DNA from: Anaerolineales bacterium
GTDB lineage: Bacteria; Chloroflexota; Anaerolineae; Anaerolineales; E44-bin32
Direction: 5' to 3'
DNA: 7,386 nucleotides
Assembly: GCA_030606845.1 (NCBI GenBank)
Contig: JAUWFP010000100.1
Coordinates: 1 to 7,386 of the forward strand
Below are positions 1-5,557 of this stretch, in pieces. Each line of letters starts with the position of its first letter. The first letter of the stretch is position 1. Below the pieces are notes generated by a model. That model saw only the letters and a program-made list of their open reading frames with translations, was not told the origin of the DNA and did not search any database. A program made the position numbers and the translations under genes.

Positions 1-392
1 GTAGCCATCAGTCGGCTCGGTATCGGCTCAACTGGGACGGCCGGGAGGAGCGCCAATCATCTTCTGGGTTGATCGTCACCAGCGGCACCGGCTCAACGGG
101 ATGGGCGCGTTCGATCCATCAGGAGCGACACTCGCAGGTCCGACTACCCGATCCCACCGAACTGGCGCTGGCTTTCTTTGTGCGAGAAGCCTGGCCCTCC
201 CCAACTTCCGGTACGATGCTTACGGAGGGCCGAATTGAAGGGCAAGATCACCTGGTGGTGATCAGCGAGATGGATGATGGCGGCGTCGCATTTGGCGATG
301 GCATCGAATCCGATCGCATTGAACTTCTGTGGGGTCAGCGCTTGGAGATTGGTCTCGCGCAGACAAGGTTGAATCTTGTGTTGGGTGCATGA
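1..392 (+). CDS. NAD kinase-like protein, C-terminal part (5' end outside window)
   Basis: The reading frame is open from the window edge (first full codon at 3) to TGA at 390-392, giving about 129 residues. A TTG at 69 could be taken for a start, but the residues before it (SARYRLNWDGREERQSSSG) continue the protein family, so the gene is truncated by the window and not short. Visible motifs are SGTGSTGWARSI, which corresponds to the TGSTAY-type nucleotide-binding motif of NAD kinases, and near the end FGDGIESDRIEL followed by WGQRLEIGLA, the C-terminal strand region. NAD kinases phosphorylate NAD to NADP in the cytoplasm using ATP or polyphosphate. The catalytic GGDG motif would lie upstream and cannot be checked. 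The last 102 bp recur at 886-987. The stop codon lies 6 bp from the stop of the convergent lipoprotein gene. Assignment to the ATP-NAD kinase superfamily is fairly secure; true NAD kinase activity is inferred. Confidence 0.7.
   Translation, partial: SHQSARYRLNWDGREERQSSSGLIVTSGTGSTGWARSIHQERHSQVRLPDPTELALAFFVREAWPSPTSGTMLTEGRIEGQDHLVVISEMDDGGVAFGDGIESDRIELLWGQRLEIGLAQTRLNLVLGA
291..392 (+). repeat. Direct repeat, copy 1 (3' end of NAD kinase-like gene)
   Basis: These 102 bp match 886-987 in the same orientation, offset by exactly 595 bp, with 9 mismatches by hand count and no gaps. Six mismatches fall in the first 33 bp and three in the remaining 69 bp. Positions 324-367 are identical to 919-962 (44 bp). 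Both copies end with a stop codon, TGA here and TAA in copy 2. Similarity fades upstream of 291, so the repeat covers only the gene end. Confidence 0.9.
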
Positions 393-398
393 ACGCTT

Positions 399-851
399 TC
401 AGTACCTTGCGGGACCATATTCAATTATGACAACGACCTCGACTTCCCGGATATTCGCGCTCCACCAATATCCAACGAATGTATGAACATTCGTATCTAG
501 GTTTTCAATCTCCCATTCGAGCTTCGATGATTCTCCCGGTTCCAAATACAATGCTTGGAAACCCTCCCCGACCTCATCAGACCATCGTCGTTCAGTGAGG
601 GTACTGGCAAGTATGATGTCTTGAACAAATGCATCTTCCCGCTCAAGGAGTAGAGGCTCGTTTGAGATGTTCTCAATCGTAAAAGTGACCTCAACCATCT
701 CACCTACGTTGTATTTCCCACAACTTACGATCAAGGTTCCCAGGATCTTCCCATCGTCTCTTTCATCGACGACAGGTCCACGTAACGGATTGCATGCACA
801 GATTAGAAAGAGCGCAATAATGAATATCGAAACGATTCTCAATTTTCTCAA
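399..851 (-). CDS. Small lipoprotein with BsuPI-like (Ig-fold) domain
   Basis: This gene encodes 150 residues from a TTG start at 851. The start is fixed by an AGGAG (complement of 859-863) 7 nt upstream and by the signal peptide that follows. Residues 1-19 are a basic-hydrophobic signal ending in a lipobox (I-C-A-C, lipidated Cys20), so the product should be exported and anchored to a membrane. Residues 35-145 are beta-rich with the pattern YNVGEMVEVTFTIENIS ... LEPGESSKLEW, which resembles the BsuPI intracellular proteinase inhibitor domain. Such domains are common in bacterial lipoproteins, where their function is mostly unknown. Protease inhibition is not shown here. The gene is convergent with the NAD kinase-like gene (6 bp between stops), and its 5' side abuts a duplicated fragment of that gene, so it may be an inserted cargo gene. 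No terminator is visible at its 3' end. Confidence 0.75.
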   Translation of the reverse strand: MRKLRIVSIFIIALFLICACNPLRGPVVDERDDGKILGTLIVSCGKYNVGEMVEVTFTIENISNEPLLLEREDAFVQDIILASTLTERRWSDEVGEGFQALYLEPGESSKLEWEIENLDTNVHTFVGYWWSANIREVEVVVIIEYGPARY

Positions 852-885
852 TTGACTTCTCCTAATTTTTTTCTCTAGCGCTCAT

Positions 886-987
886 TTTGACGATGGTGTC
901 GAAGCTGATCGCATTGAGCTTCTGTGGGGTCAGCGCTTGGAGATTGGTCTCGCGCAGACAAGATTGAATCTTGTGTTGGATGCATAA
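886..987 (+). pseudogene. Orphan 3' fragment of NAD kinase-like gene (direct repeat, copy 2)
   Basis: In frame, this stretch reads FDDGVEADRIEL, then WGQRLEIGLAQTRLNLVLDA and TAA. It equals the C-terminal 33 residues of the gene ending at 392, with a few substitutions (G to D, I to V, S to A, G to D). Only the gene end is present. No start, binding motif or kinase core lies upstream, where the 5' region of the lipoprotein gene begins instead. The differences are partly silent or conservative, which suggests that this copy diverged while still under coding selection, for example in a related strain or paralogue. It is most likely the displaced old 3' end of the kinase gene, or the remnant of a deleted tandem copy. 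Confidence 0.85.
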
Positions 988-1006
988 GCCTCTTGTATTA
1001 GAGGCT
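987..1006 (+). terminator. Hairpin after the orphan NAD kinase fragment (terminator-like, no U tract)
   Basis: A perfect 7-bp inverted repeat (AGCCTCT, 6-nt loop, AGAGGCT) begins at the last base of the TAA stop codon of the fragment. No run of T follows, so it is at best a weak or rho-assisted terminator. Its position suggests that it belonged to the original kinase gene end. Nothing comparable follows the stop at 392. Confidence 0.4.
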
Positions 1007-1422
1007 AGCCCTGAAATGCTCAACGATGGAAGCCAATTTATGGGATCAGACACTCGCCACGCGGTCAGCTTGGCCGGTGGCGATAGAGTGTGGCAAGAAG
1101 CAACCCTTATTCAAACACGATTTGATCGCGCAAGGTTTCCAATAGCGCAGCAAATTCCATTGCATTATATTGCCACTATTGGCAACTTATTGCAATAGAT
1201 ACATTAAAGTTACTCAAGAGAACCCGAGGTTTTCCTTCGGCTGCAATACGTGCATTGAAGAGCCAACTCATTGAAGACGGTGGGCATGGGAAATTGCCAA
1301 TCGAGGGATTCATCTTTCATGACTCAGATTTTTTCCATATTCGTCATTGTGATTGTGGAGAGGAAACCCGGAACTATGGTATTGGGGGTTTAAAAGATCG
1401 CAGGAAGTTGATCGGTCCGGTC
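988..1422. other. Intergenic stretch without a recognisable gene
   Basis: I find no RNA gene and no open frame with a good ribosome binding site or a family I know. A plus-strand frame is open from 1126 to 1458 and contains a Cys/His cluster (HIRHCDCGEE), but it has only a TTG start candidate at 1255 and runs into the relE gene end. A perfect inverted repeat (TTGCC, 6-nt spacer, GGCAA) lies at 1170-1185. The stretch may hold decayed sequence left by the rearrangement to its left. Confidence 0.5.
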
Positions 1423-1704
1423 TTATCGATAAGCCTTATCTCTACGCACAACATCTAAAATCAATACAATGACGCGTTCATCCTCAATCGCGTAGAGAAC
1501 GCGCCAATCACCTTCGCGTATACGATATAGATTGTTGTATCTGCCACTTGTTAGTTTTTTACAAGCCGGAGGACGGGGATCCTTCGCGAGAGAGCGAATT
1601 CTCTTATCGAGGCGCCCAATTAGTTCTTTATTCTTATGCAACTTCTTCAGGCTTCGTTCTGCGTGGGCAGTCACTTCAATGGAATATGTCCTTGCTTTGC
1701 TCAT
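1423..1704 (-). CDS. relE: RelE/ParE-superfamily toxin of a type II toxin-antitoxin pair
   Basis: The 93-residue product has the usual RelE length and layout. A basic helical N-terminal half (H14AERSLKKLHKN, then RLDKRIRSLAKDPRPP) precedes KKLTSGRYNNLYRIREGDWRV, a beta strand LYAIEDERVIVLILDVV and the C-terminal RRDKAYR. Arg61, Arg63, Arg68, Arg87/88 and Tyr92 occupy places where RelE toxins carry residues for ribosome-dependent mRNA cleavage. That activity is known for the family and is inferred here. The ATG at 1704 follows a G-rich stretch (complement of 1707-1712) that could act as a close ribosome binding site. The antitoxin gene ends 12 nt upstream, so the two are co-transcribed, antitoxin first. 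The 3' end overlaps a 12-bp palindrome (CTTATCGATAAG, 1422-1433) that includes the TAA stop. A DNA gyrase-targeting ParE role is less likely but not excluded. Confidence 0.88.
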   Translation of the reverse strand: MSKARTYSIEVTAHAERSLKKLHKNKELIGRLDKRIRSLAKDPRPPACKKLTSGRYNNLYRIREGDWRVLYAIEDERVIVLILDVVRRDKAYR

Positions 1705-1716
1705 TTCCCCCCGCTT

Positions 1717-1992
1717 TCAGTCGTTCAATATCTCAGCTCGTGCCTCCTCATAAGGTCTTGACGATGCCCTTCCCTCCAGATAGTTCTCATAGATGTTCTC
1801 GGCGAGCCGCGCCAGCCTGATATCTTCCAACTCATCCAGGATGGCGTGGTAGTCGCGCGCCGGTATGAGGGCAGCAATTTCCTGACCGTGACGCGAAATC
1901 AGAACATCGCTATCACCGGTCATAACGGTATCCAATATTTCACGCCATTCCTTACGCGCTTCACGACTACCAATCTCTCGTATGCTGGCCAT
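1717..1992 (-). CDS. Phd/YefM-family antitoxin, partner of the RelE-type toxin
   Basis: The product has 91 residues from ATG at 1992. Earlier in-frame starts would add residues encoded by the promoter region, and the family begins with the short MASIREIG strand, so this start is preferred. An AAGGA lies roughly 11 nt upstream. The N-terminal part has the Phd/YefM DNA-binding and dimer fold: IGSREARKEWREILDTV, then a strand pair SDVLISRHGQEIAALIPARDY (residues 28-48). A charged C-terminal helix (residues 50-91) would wrap the toxin and neutralise it. Phd-family antitoxins repress their own promoter, and the promoter upstream carries dyads suited to that (2032-2062). Pairing of Phd-type antitoxins with RelE-type toxins is common (as in YefM-YoeB and similar modules). 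Confidence 0.88.
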   Translation of the reverse strand: MASIREIGSREARKEWREILDTVMTGDSDVLISRHGQEIAALIPARDYHAILDELEDIRLARLAENIYENYLEGRASSRPYEEARAEILND

Positions 1993-2031
1993 CTCGGTCT
2001 TGTTCCTTTCGTTAGTGGTAAAGCATATATC

Positions 2032-2062
2032 TGTACATAGTGTACACAATATACACATATTG
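2032..2062. promoter_or_regulatory. Probable operator dyads for antitoxin autoregulation
   Basis: The promoter is packed with symmetry. GTGTACAC (2040-2047) is a perfect 8-bp palindrome on the -10 element. CAATAT and ATATTG with a 4-bp spacer (2047-2062) form an inverted repeat in the spacer up to the -35. TGTACA occurs at 2032 and again at 2041. Such dyads covering a promoter are typical of binding sites for Phd antitoxins and their toxin complexes. Binding here is inferred. Confidence 0.6.
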
Positions 2063-2066
2063 TCAA
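2039..2066 (-). promoter_or_regulatory. Promoter of the Phd-RelE operon
   Basis: Read on the minus strand, a perfect -35 TTGACA (complement of 2061-2066) is followed after 16 bp by TACACT (complement of 2039-2044), a four-of-six match to the -10 consensus. Transcription would start near 2030, leaving a leader of about 40 nt before the antitoxin ATG at 1992. This is the clearest sigma70-type promoter in the window. Confidence 0.7.
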
Positions 2067-2164
2067 GCCAACGCTAATGATTCTTGTGACCTCTCGTTGA
2101 ATAGTTCTAAGGATTCGAAAGCCCCCAGCCGGGCACATTTGATTAGATCCCTCCTGTGTTTATC

Positions 2165-2330
2165 AATCCTCAATAGGATTTAGGAGAGTGCCTCGAGCTA
2201 CCGATTTTTTTCACAATCGGAGGGCACAGGTTTAAAGCTTGGCAAAGCGCAGCGAAGCATCCAAACAGCCAGCCCAATAGGGAAAAAACCGCCCAAAAAT
2301 GCGCCGGGGGTAGATAGTACACTAACCCCC
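2165..2330. other. Hairpin-rich intergenic stretch between the antitoxin promoter and the lipoprotein gene
   Basis: This 166-bp stretch holds three inverted repeats. AATCCT and AGGATT flank a 4-nt loop (2165-2180). CCGATT and AATCGG flank an 8-nt loop (2201-2220) and are enclosed by an outer GTGCC/GGCAC pairing (2188-2192 with 2223-2227). GGGGGT and ACCCCC flank the third (2306-2330, 8 bp with one bulge). None is followed by a clear T tract in the direction of a neighbouring gene. The minus strand also has a 64-codon frame (2170-2364) with one hydrophobic segment but no ribosome binding site. The stretch could be a small RNA, an untranslated leader or unconstrained spacer. Confidence 0.35.
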
Positions 2331-2346
2331 CAATCTTATCCGAAGG

Positions 2347-2386
2347 TTGACATGTCTCCCTCATTTCATCATAGTAGATATGATGA
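2347..2386 (+). promoter_or_regulatory. Candidate promoter and overlapping dyad upstream of the PD40 lipoprotein gene
   Basis: A perfect -35 TTGACA (2347-2352) is followed after 17 bp by CATAGT (2370-2375), which matches four of six -10 positions. A perfect 8-bp inverted repeat, TCATCATA and TATGATGA with a 5-bp spacer (2366-2386), covers the -10 and presumed start point. It could be an operator or a 5' hairpin of the transcript. The gene's ATG lies 30 bp downstream of the dyad. Confidence 0.5.
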
Positions 2387-2416
2387 TTCGATAGAGAGAA
2401 GAGCGGGGAGGCGCCA

Positions 2417-3571
2417 ATGCGAACTAGATTTGGATTGTTAACCATTTTTTCATTCATTTTCATAATTGGGTTGGTCCTCGTTCTTGATGGATGCCAATGG
2501 TATGAGGAAAGGTATATCCCCATGCACAGCCCGACAGCGGAAACGAAAATCTTCGCTATAACGGCGACGAGCGAGCCCACGCTAGACCTGGCGATTGCCA
2601 TTCCCACTTTCACAAACACACCAGCGTCCGAGCCGCAACCACCAACGGCAACTCCGCAAGTTGTGATACCAACCCTGCCCCACGCCACACCCACCGCCCC
2701 ACGCCTTCCCGTGATCGAACCTCGCACCCGAATCGCCTATGTCTCTTCCGTCGACGGAAATCGGGAGGTGTACCTCGTGGATTGGGACAGATCCGGCGCT
2801 GGGCAAATATACCGTCTGACAGAGGATCCCGCCGAAGACACACTCCCCTCTTTGAGCCCTGATGGTTGGACCATCGCTTTCGTCTCAGACCGATCTGGCA
2901 ATCGGGAGATCTATCTCGCCGACTTATGGACCGGAGCACGCTACCGCCTCACCCATGATCTTGCTGAGGACAGCAACCCGACATGGTCACCCGATGGAAC
3001 TAAAATCGCTTTCCAATCGGATCGGGATGGAAATAAGGAGATTTACATCATCGACGTAAGTTGCGCAGAAAGATCGGATGGCTGTCCAGAACAAGTTGTG
3101 AGAATTACAAACAACAAGACTGATGATCTCGAACCGTCATGGTCACCGGATGGTGAACGTATCGCATTCATGTCAGCGAGCGAAGGTAACTTGGAAATCT
3201 TTGTCATGAACATGGATGGCTACGGGTTCAGACGCATGACCTACAACTCCGGGGTTGACGGATTCCCTAGTTGGTCACCCGATGGATCCATGCTTGCGTA
3301 TCATTCCGAGCGACAAGAGAACACCGATATCTATATCGTGACGCTCGAGAGGCGAAAGGAAATTCGCATAACGACCAACCCGGGGGATGATATGGCCCCC
3401 TATTGGTGCGGAGATTCGATTGTGTACATGGCTTCCTCCCAAGATGGCACTTTCGATATATACCTCATCCAAGTATCTAGCGAAGGTCCACAATCGGATC
3501 CCTATATTTTAGATCTGACGGCGACTGCGGCTTTTGATGGCTTTCCCACATGTATTATTTCACCACGATAA
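2417..3571 (+). CDS. Surface lipoprotein with TolB-like WD40-like (PD40) beta-propeller
   Basis: The product has 384 residues. The ATG at 2417 is preceded by GGAGG (2407-2411) with 5 nt spacing. Residues 1-25 are a basic-hydrophobic signal ending in the lipobox L-D-G-C with lipidated Cys26. Residues 37-100 form a Thr/Pro-rich, poorly ordered linker (TNTPASEPQPPTATPQ) that holds the domain away from the membrane. From about residue 103, PD40 repeats follow, with SPDG cores at 147-150, 191-194, 243-246 and 287-290 and a degenerate one (YWCGDS) at 329-334. Each is followed by IAF-type strands, SDRxGNxEIY and RLT turns. The fold matches the TolB C-terminal propeller. The N-terminal TolB domain and other Tol genes are absent, so a Tol-Pal role is unlikely. 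A Cys pair (216, 223) sits in an insertion between two blades. The partner is unknown. The style is common in Chloroflexota. No terminator is seen downstream on this strand. Confidence 0.85.
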   Translation: MRTRFGLLTIFSFIFIIGLVLVLDGCQWYEERYIPMHSPTAETKIFAITATSEPTLDLAIAIPTFTNTPASEPQPPTATPQVVIPTLPHATPTAPRLPVIEPRTRIAYVSSVDGNREVYLVDWDRSGAGQIYRLTEDPAEDTLPSLSPDGWTIAFVSDRSGNREIYLADLWTGARYRLTHDLAEDSNPTWSPDGTKIAFQSDRDGNKEIYIIDVSCAERSDGCPEQVVRITNNKTDDLEPSWSPDGERIAFMSASEGNLEIFVMNMDGYGFRRMTYNSGVDGFPSWSPDGSMLAYHSERQENTDIYIVTLERRKEIRITTNPGDDMAPYWCGDSIVYMASSQDGTFDIYLIQVSSEGPQSDPYILDLTATAAFDGFPTCIISPR

Positions 3572-3713
3572 TGGGGTTCATTCGCGGAAGAGAAAGTATG
3601 CTCATTCAAAGACTCCGATTACTTTAATAATCAATTGCTCCTTATAGTTCTCTTCGTTCTAGTCCGCCCTCTCCCTGGTTAGTCTCTTCTCTCTGTCGCC
3701 GCTTCCGCTTGGT

Positions 3714-3752
3714 TTAAAATGAAAACCAGCCGGACGATTATGTCCGGCTGGT
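3714..3752 (-). terminator. Rho-independent terminator of the rhlE-like gene
   Basis: ACCAGCCGGAC (3725-3735) and GTCCGGCTGGT (3742-3752) form a perfect 11-bp stem with a 6-nt loop. On the minus strand the stem is followed by TTTCATTTT. It lies 21 bp past the helicase stop codon. The plus-strand side lacks a T tract, so it serves the minus-strand gene. Confidence 0.92.
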
Positions 3753-3772
3753 CATAAGGTTGTGTTAATCGG

Positions 3773-4990
3773 TCAGATCTGGCGGGCGCGATAGTGTTGC
3801 CGAGAGGGCGCTGTTCGCTTGGTGCGCGGCTTTGGTTTCCGTGCAGTCTGCGGGTAATCCGGTTTAGGTACATCGTAGTTAAAATCGGGCAGCGTTTGAC
3901 GCGGCAGTTTTTGCTTCATGATCTTCTCTATTTTTTGTACCAATGCCTGATCGTCCGCGGTGATCAAGGTGAAGGCTTCCCCAGTTCGCTTAGCCCTCCC
4001 CGTGCGCCCGATCCGGTGAATATAAGCATCGGCTGTGTCGGGCATGTCGTAATTGATCACATGTGAGATGCTATCAATGTCCAGACCGCGCGCGGCGATG
4101 TCCGTTGCCACCATAATCTGGTACCTGCCTTGTTTGAACCCCTTAAGGGCCGCGCGGCGCTGACCCTGGGTGCGGTTACTGTGCAAACTGGTCACCTTGA
4201 AGCCGGTGCCCGCTATTTGTTTTGCCAACCGCTGGGCACGGTGCTTCGTACGGGTGAAGATCAACACCGAATTGGTATCCGTCTGTTTGAGTAATTTGAT
4301 CAGCAGTCCCCTTTTCAGGTGATGCGGCACCGGATAAAGCGTATGGGCCACCGTGTGAACTGGACGGGCAAGCCCAATGGCAACCCGTTCAGGTTTGTGC
4401 AGAGTTTGGGCTGCAAGGCGCTCAATCTCTTTGGGGAAAGTAGCTGAAAACAACATGGTTTGCCGCCGCACGGGTATGTGCTGGAGGATGCGTTTAATAT
4501 CCGGCAAGAAACCCATATCAAGCATCCGGTCGGCCTCATCTAACACCAACACTTCCAACTGACCCAGTTTGGCATGCTTATTTTGGATATGATCCAGCAG
4601 CCGCCCCGGGCAAGCCACCACAATTTCCACGCCGCGGTGCAGCGCCTCAATTTGGGTCCCGGCCCCAACACCACCGTAAATGGCAATGCTGCGTATGCCT
4701 GTGCCGCCTCTCAGACTGCCGATGGCCTGGTGAATTTGTTCAGCCAACTCACGTGTTGGCGTGATGATTAGAGCCCGCGTTCGCTTGCGTGGGCCTGTAA
4801 GCAGCTTGTGTAGAATAGGCAGAACAAAAGCCGCCGTCTTGCCTGTGCCCGTTTGGGCAGTGCCGATTAGATCGCGCCCGGCAAGGGCGAGGGGAATAGC
4901 CGCTAACTGAATCGGCGTTGGTGTGTGATAACCCTCACGTTTAATCCCGTCATTTAAACGGGAATCAAGATTGAACTGATTGAAGTTCAT
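3773..4990 (-). CDS. rhlE: DEAD-box ATP-dependent RNA helicase, RhlE-like
   Basis: The 405-residue product carries every DEAD-box motif. The Q motif is GYHTPTPIQ (Gln28), motif I AQTGTGKT (45-52), Ia PTRELAEQ (78-85), II DEAD (151-154), III SAT (182-184), V ATDIAARGLDID (295-306) and VI HRIGRTGR (325-332). It unwinds short RNA duplexes using ATP in the cytoplasm; in the family this serves ribosome assembly, RNA turnover and cold adaptation. The core is followed by a short basic tail (about 370-405, rich in Lys, Arg, Pro) that probably binds RNA, as in RhlE and related helicases. No DbpA- or CsdA-type RNA-binding domain is present. The ATG at 4990 fits the family's N terminus (MNFNQFNLD); an AAGGA lies 12 nt upstream, somewhat far. 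The gene is followed by a strong terminator, and its 219-bp upstream gap suggests its own promoter, which I could not place. Confidence 0.93.
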   Translation of the reverse strand: MNFNQFNLDSRLNDGIKREGYHTPTPIQLAAIPLALAGRDLIGTAQTGTGKTAAFVLPILHKLLTGPRKRTRALIITPTRELAEQIHQAIGSLRGGTGIRSIAIYGGVGAGTQIEALHRGVEIVVACPGRLLDHIQNKHAKLGQLEVLVLDEADRMLDMGFLPDIKRILQHIPVRRQTMLFSATFPKEIERLAAQTLHKPERVAIGLARPVHTVAHTLYPVPHHLKRGLLIKLLKQTDTNSVLIFTRTKHRAQRLAKQIAGTGFKVTSLHSNRTQGQRRAALKGFKQGRYQIMVATDIAARGLDIDSISHVINYDMPDTADAYIHRIGRTGRAKRTGEAFTLITADDQALVQKIEKIMKQKLPRQTLPDFNYDVPKPDYPQTARKPKPRTKRTAPSRQHYRARQI

Positions 4991-5209
4991 AAAAATATTT
5001 TTTCCTTGGTTTCAGAAGTCAAGCGGATGTCAGGGGAATCGAGCGGAGCTCAAACGTAACAGCGGCCACGACTGCTGGCTAATTAGTAAGACGGGGCTAA
5101 CGATAACCGATGGTTGCGCACATGTCAAGCATTACGAAGCTGCCTGTAAGGATAGGTTGTCCCTCAAGCCTGGTTGGGACGGGGCAGCAGCCATTTTGTC
5201 GATGATAGA

Positions 5210-5557
5210 TCAAGGAGTGATTTCTGGTAAATCGCGAGATAGTACTGCCTCAAGCGCATCGGAAACCCAAGAATTCAGGCTCTTCTTTTCTAACTTCGCT
5301 TTGATATAGATTTTCTTATGCAATTCTGTGCCGAGGCGGACGATAAACTTTCCGGAAAATGGCCGTTCAGGATCTTCCCCTCTCTCTTCACAAAAATCCA
5401 AATAATCATCTACAGAATCGTGGAAAGCCTGAAGTAGATCATCAACGGTATCGGCTTCAAAAGTAATTACATCACGGAGATTAATTACATCACCGTGGAA
5501 TATTCTAGCGCCATCATCGAATTCAACATTAGCTATATATCCCTTATATTCCATCAT
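5210..5557 (-). CDS. hicB: HicB-family antitoxin with ribbon-helix-helix domain
   Basis: The 115-residue product begins at the first of two adjacent ATG codons (5557), which overlaps the hicA stop as ATGA; a GGGAG lies 7 nt upstream inside hicA. Residues 3-60 have the HicB partial RNase H-like fold: YKGYIANVEFDD, HGDVINLRDVITFEADTVDD, then FHDSVDDYLDFCEERGEDPE. After FSGKFIVRLG (67-76) comes a ribbon-helix-helix DNA-binding domain (70-107) with the family pattern LHKKIYIKAKLEKKSLNSWV. HicB neutralises HicA and represses the shared promoter. The RHH version differs from the helix-turn-helix version found in other HicB proteins. Translational coupling to hicA is expected from the 4-bp overlap. 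Identity is clear from sequence pattern; partner binding is inferred from gene order. Confidence 0.92.
   Translation of the reverse strand: MMEYKGYIANVEFDDGARIFHGDVINLRDVITFEADTVDDLLQAFHDSVDDYLDFCEERGEDPERPFSGKFIVRLGTELHKKIYIKAKLEKKSLNSWVSDALEAVLSRDLPEITP

Noticed and set aside
69..392. NAD kinase-like gene as a short complete gene from TTG at 69
   Set aside because: The same frame continues to the window edge with family-like residues, so it is a truncated view of a longer gene.
1422..1433. Palindrome CTTATCGATAAG at the relE stop as a terminator
   Set aside because: A self-complementary 12-mer without a loop or T tract is not a terminator. It may be chance or a protein site.
1548..1820. 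Plus-strand frame across the toxin and antitoxin genes
   Set aside because: It is antisense to two well-supported small genes and has no start signal.
1993..2058. N-terminal extension of the antitoxin (start at 2058)
   Set aside because: It would be encoded by the promoter and operator sequence, is Cys-rich and unlike the family, and lies upstream of the expected transcript start.
2610..2939. Minus-strand frames inside the PD40 lipoprotein gene
   Set aside because: They mirror the codon pattern of the real gene. No ribosome binding site or recognisable motif.
4980..5309. Plus-strand frame of about 109 codons starting near the rhlE start
   Set aside because: No family resemblance and no clear ribosome binding site. 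It overlaps the helicase start and hicB end in antisense, and codon use looks random.
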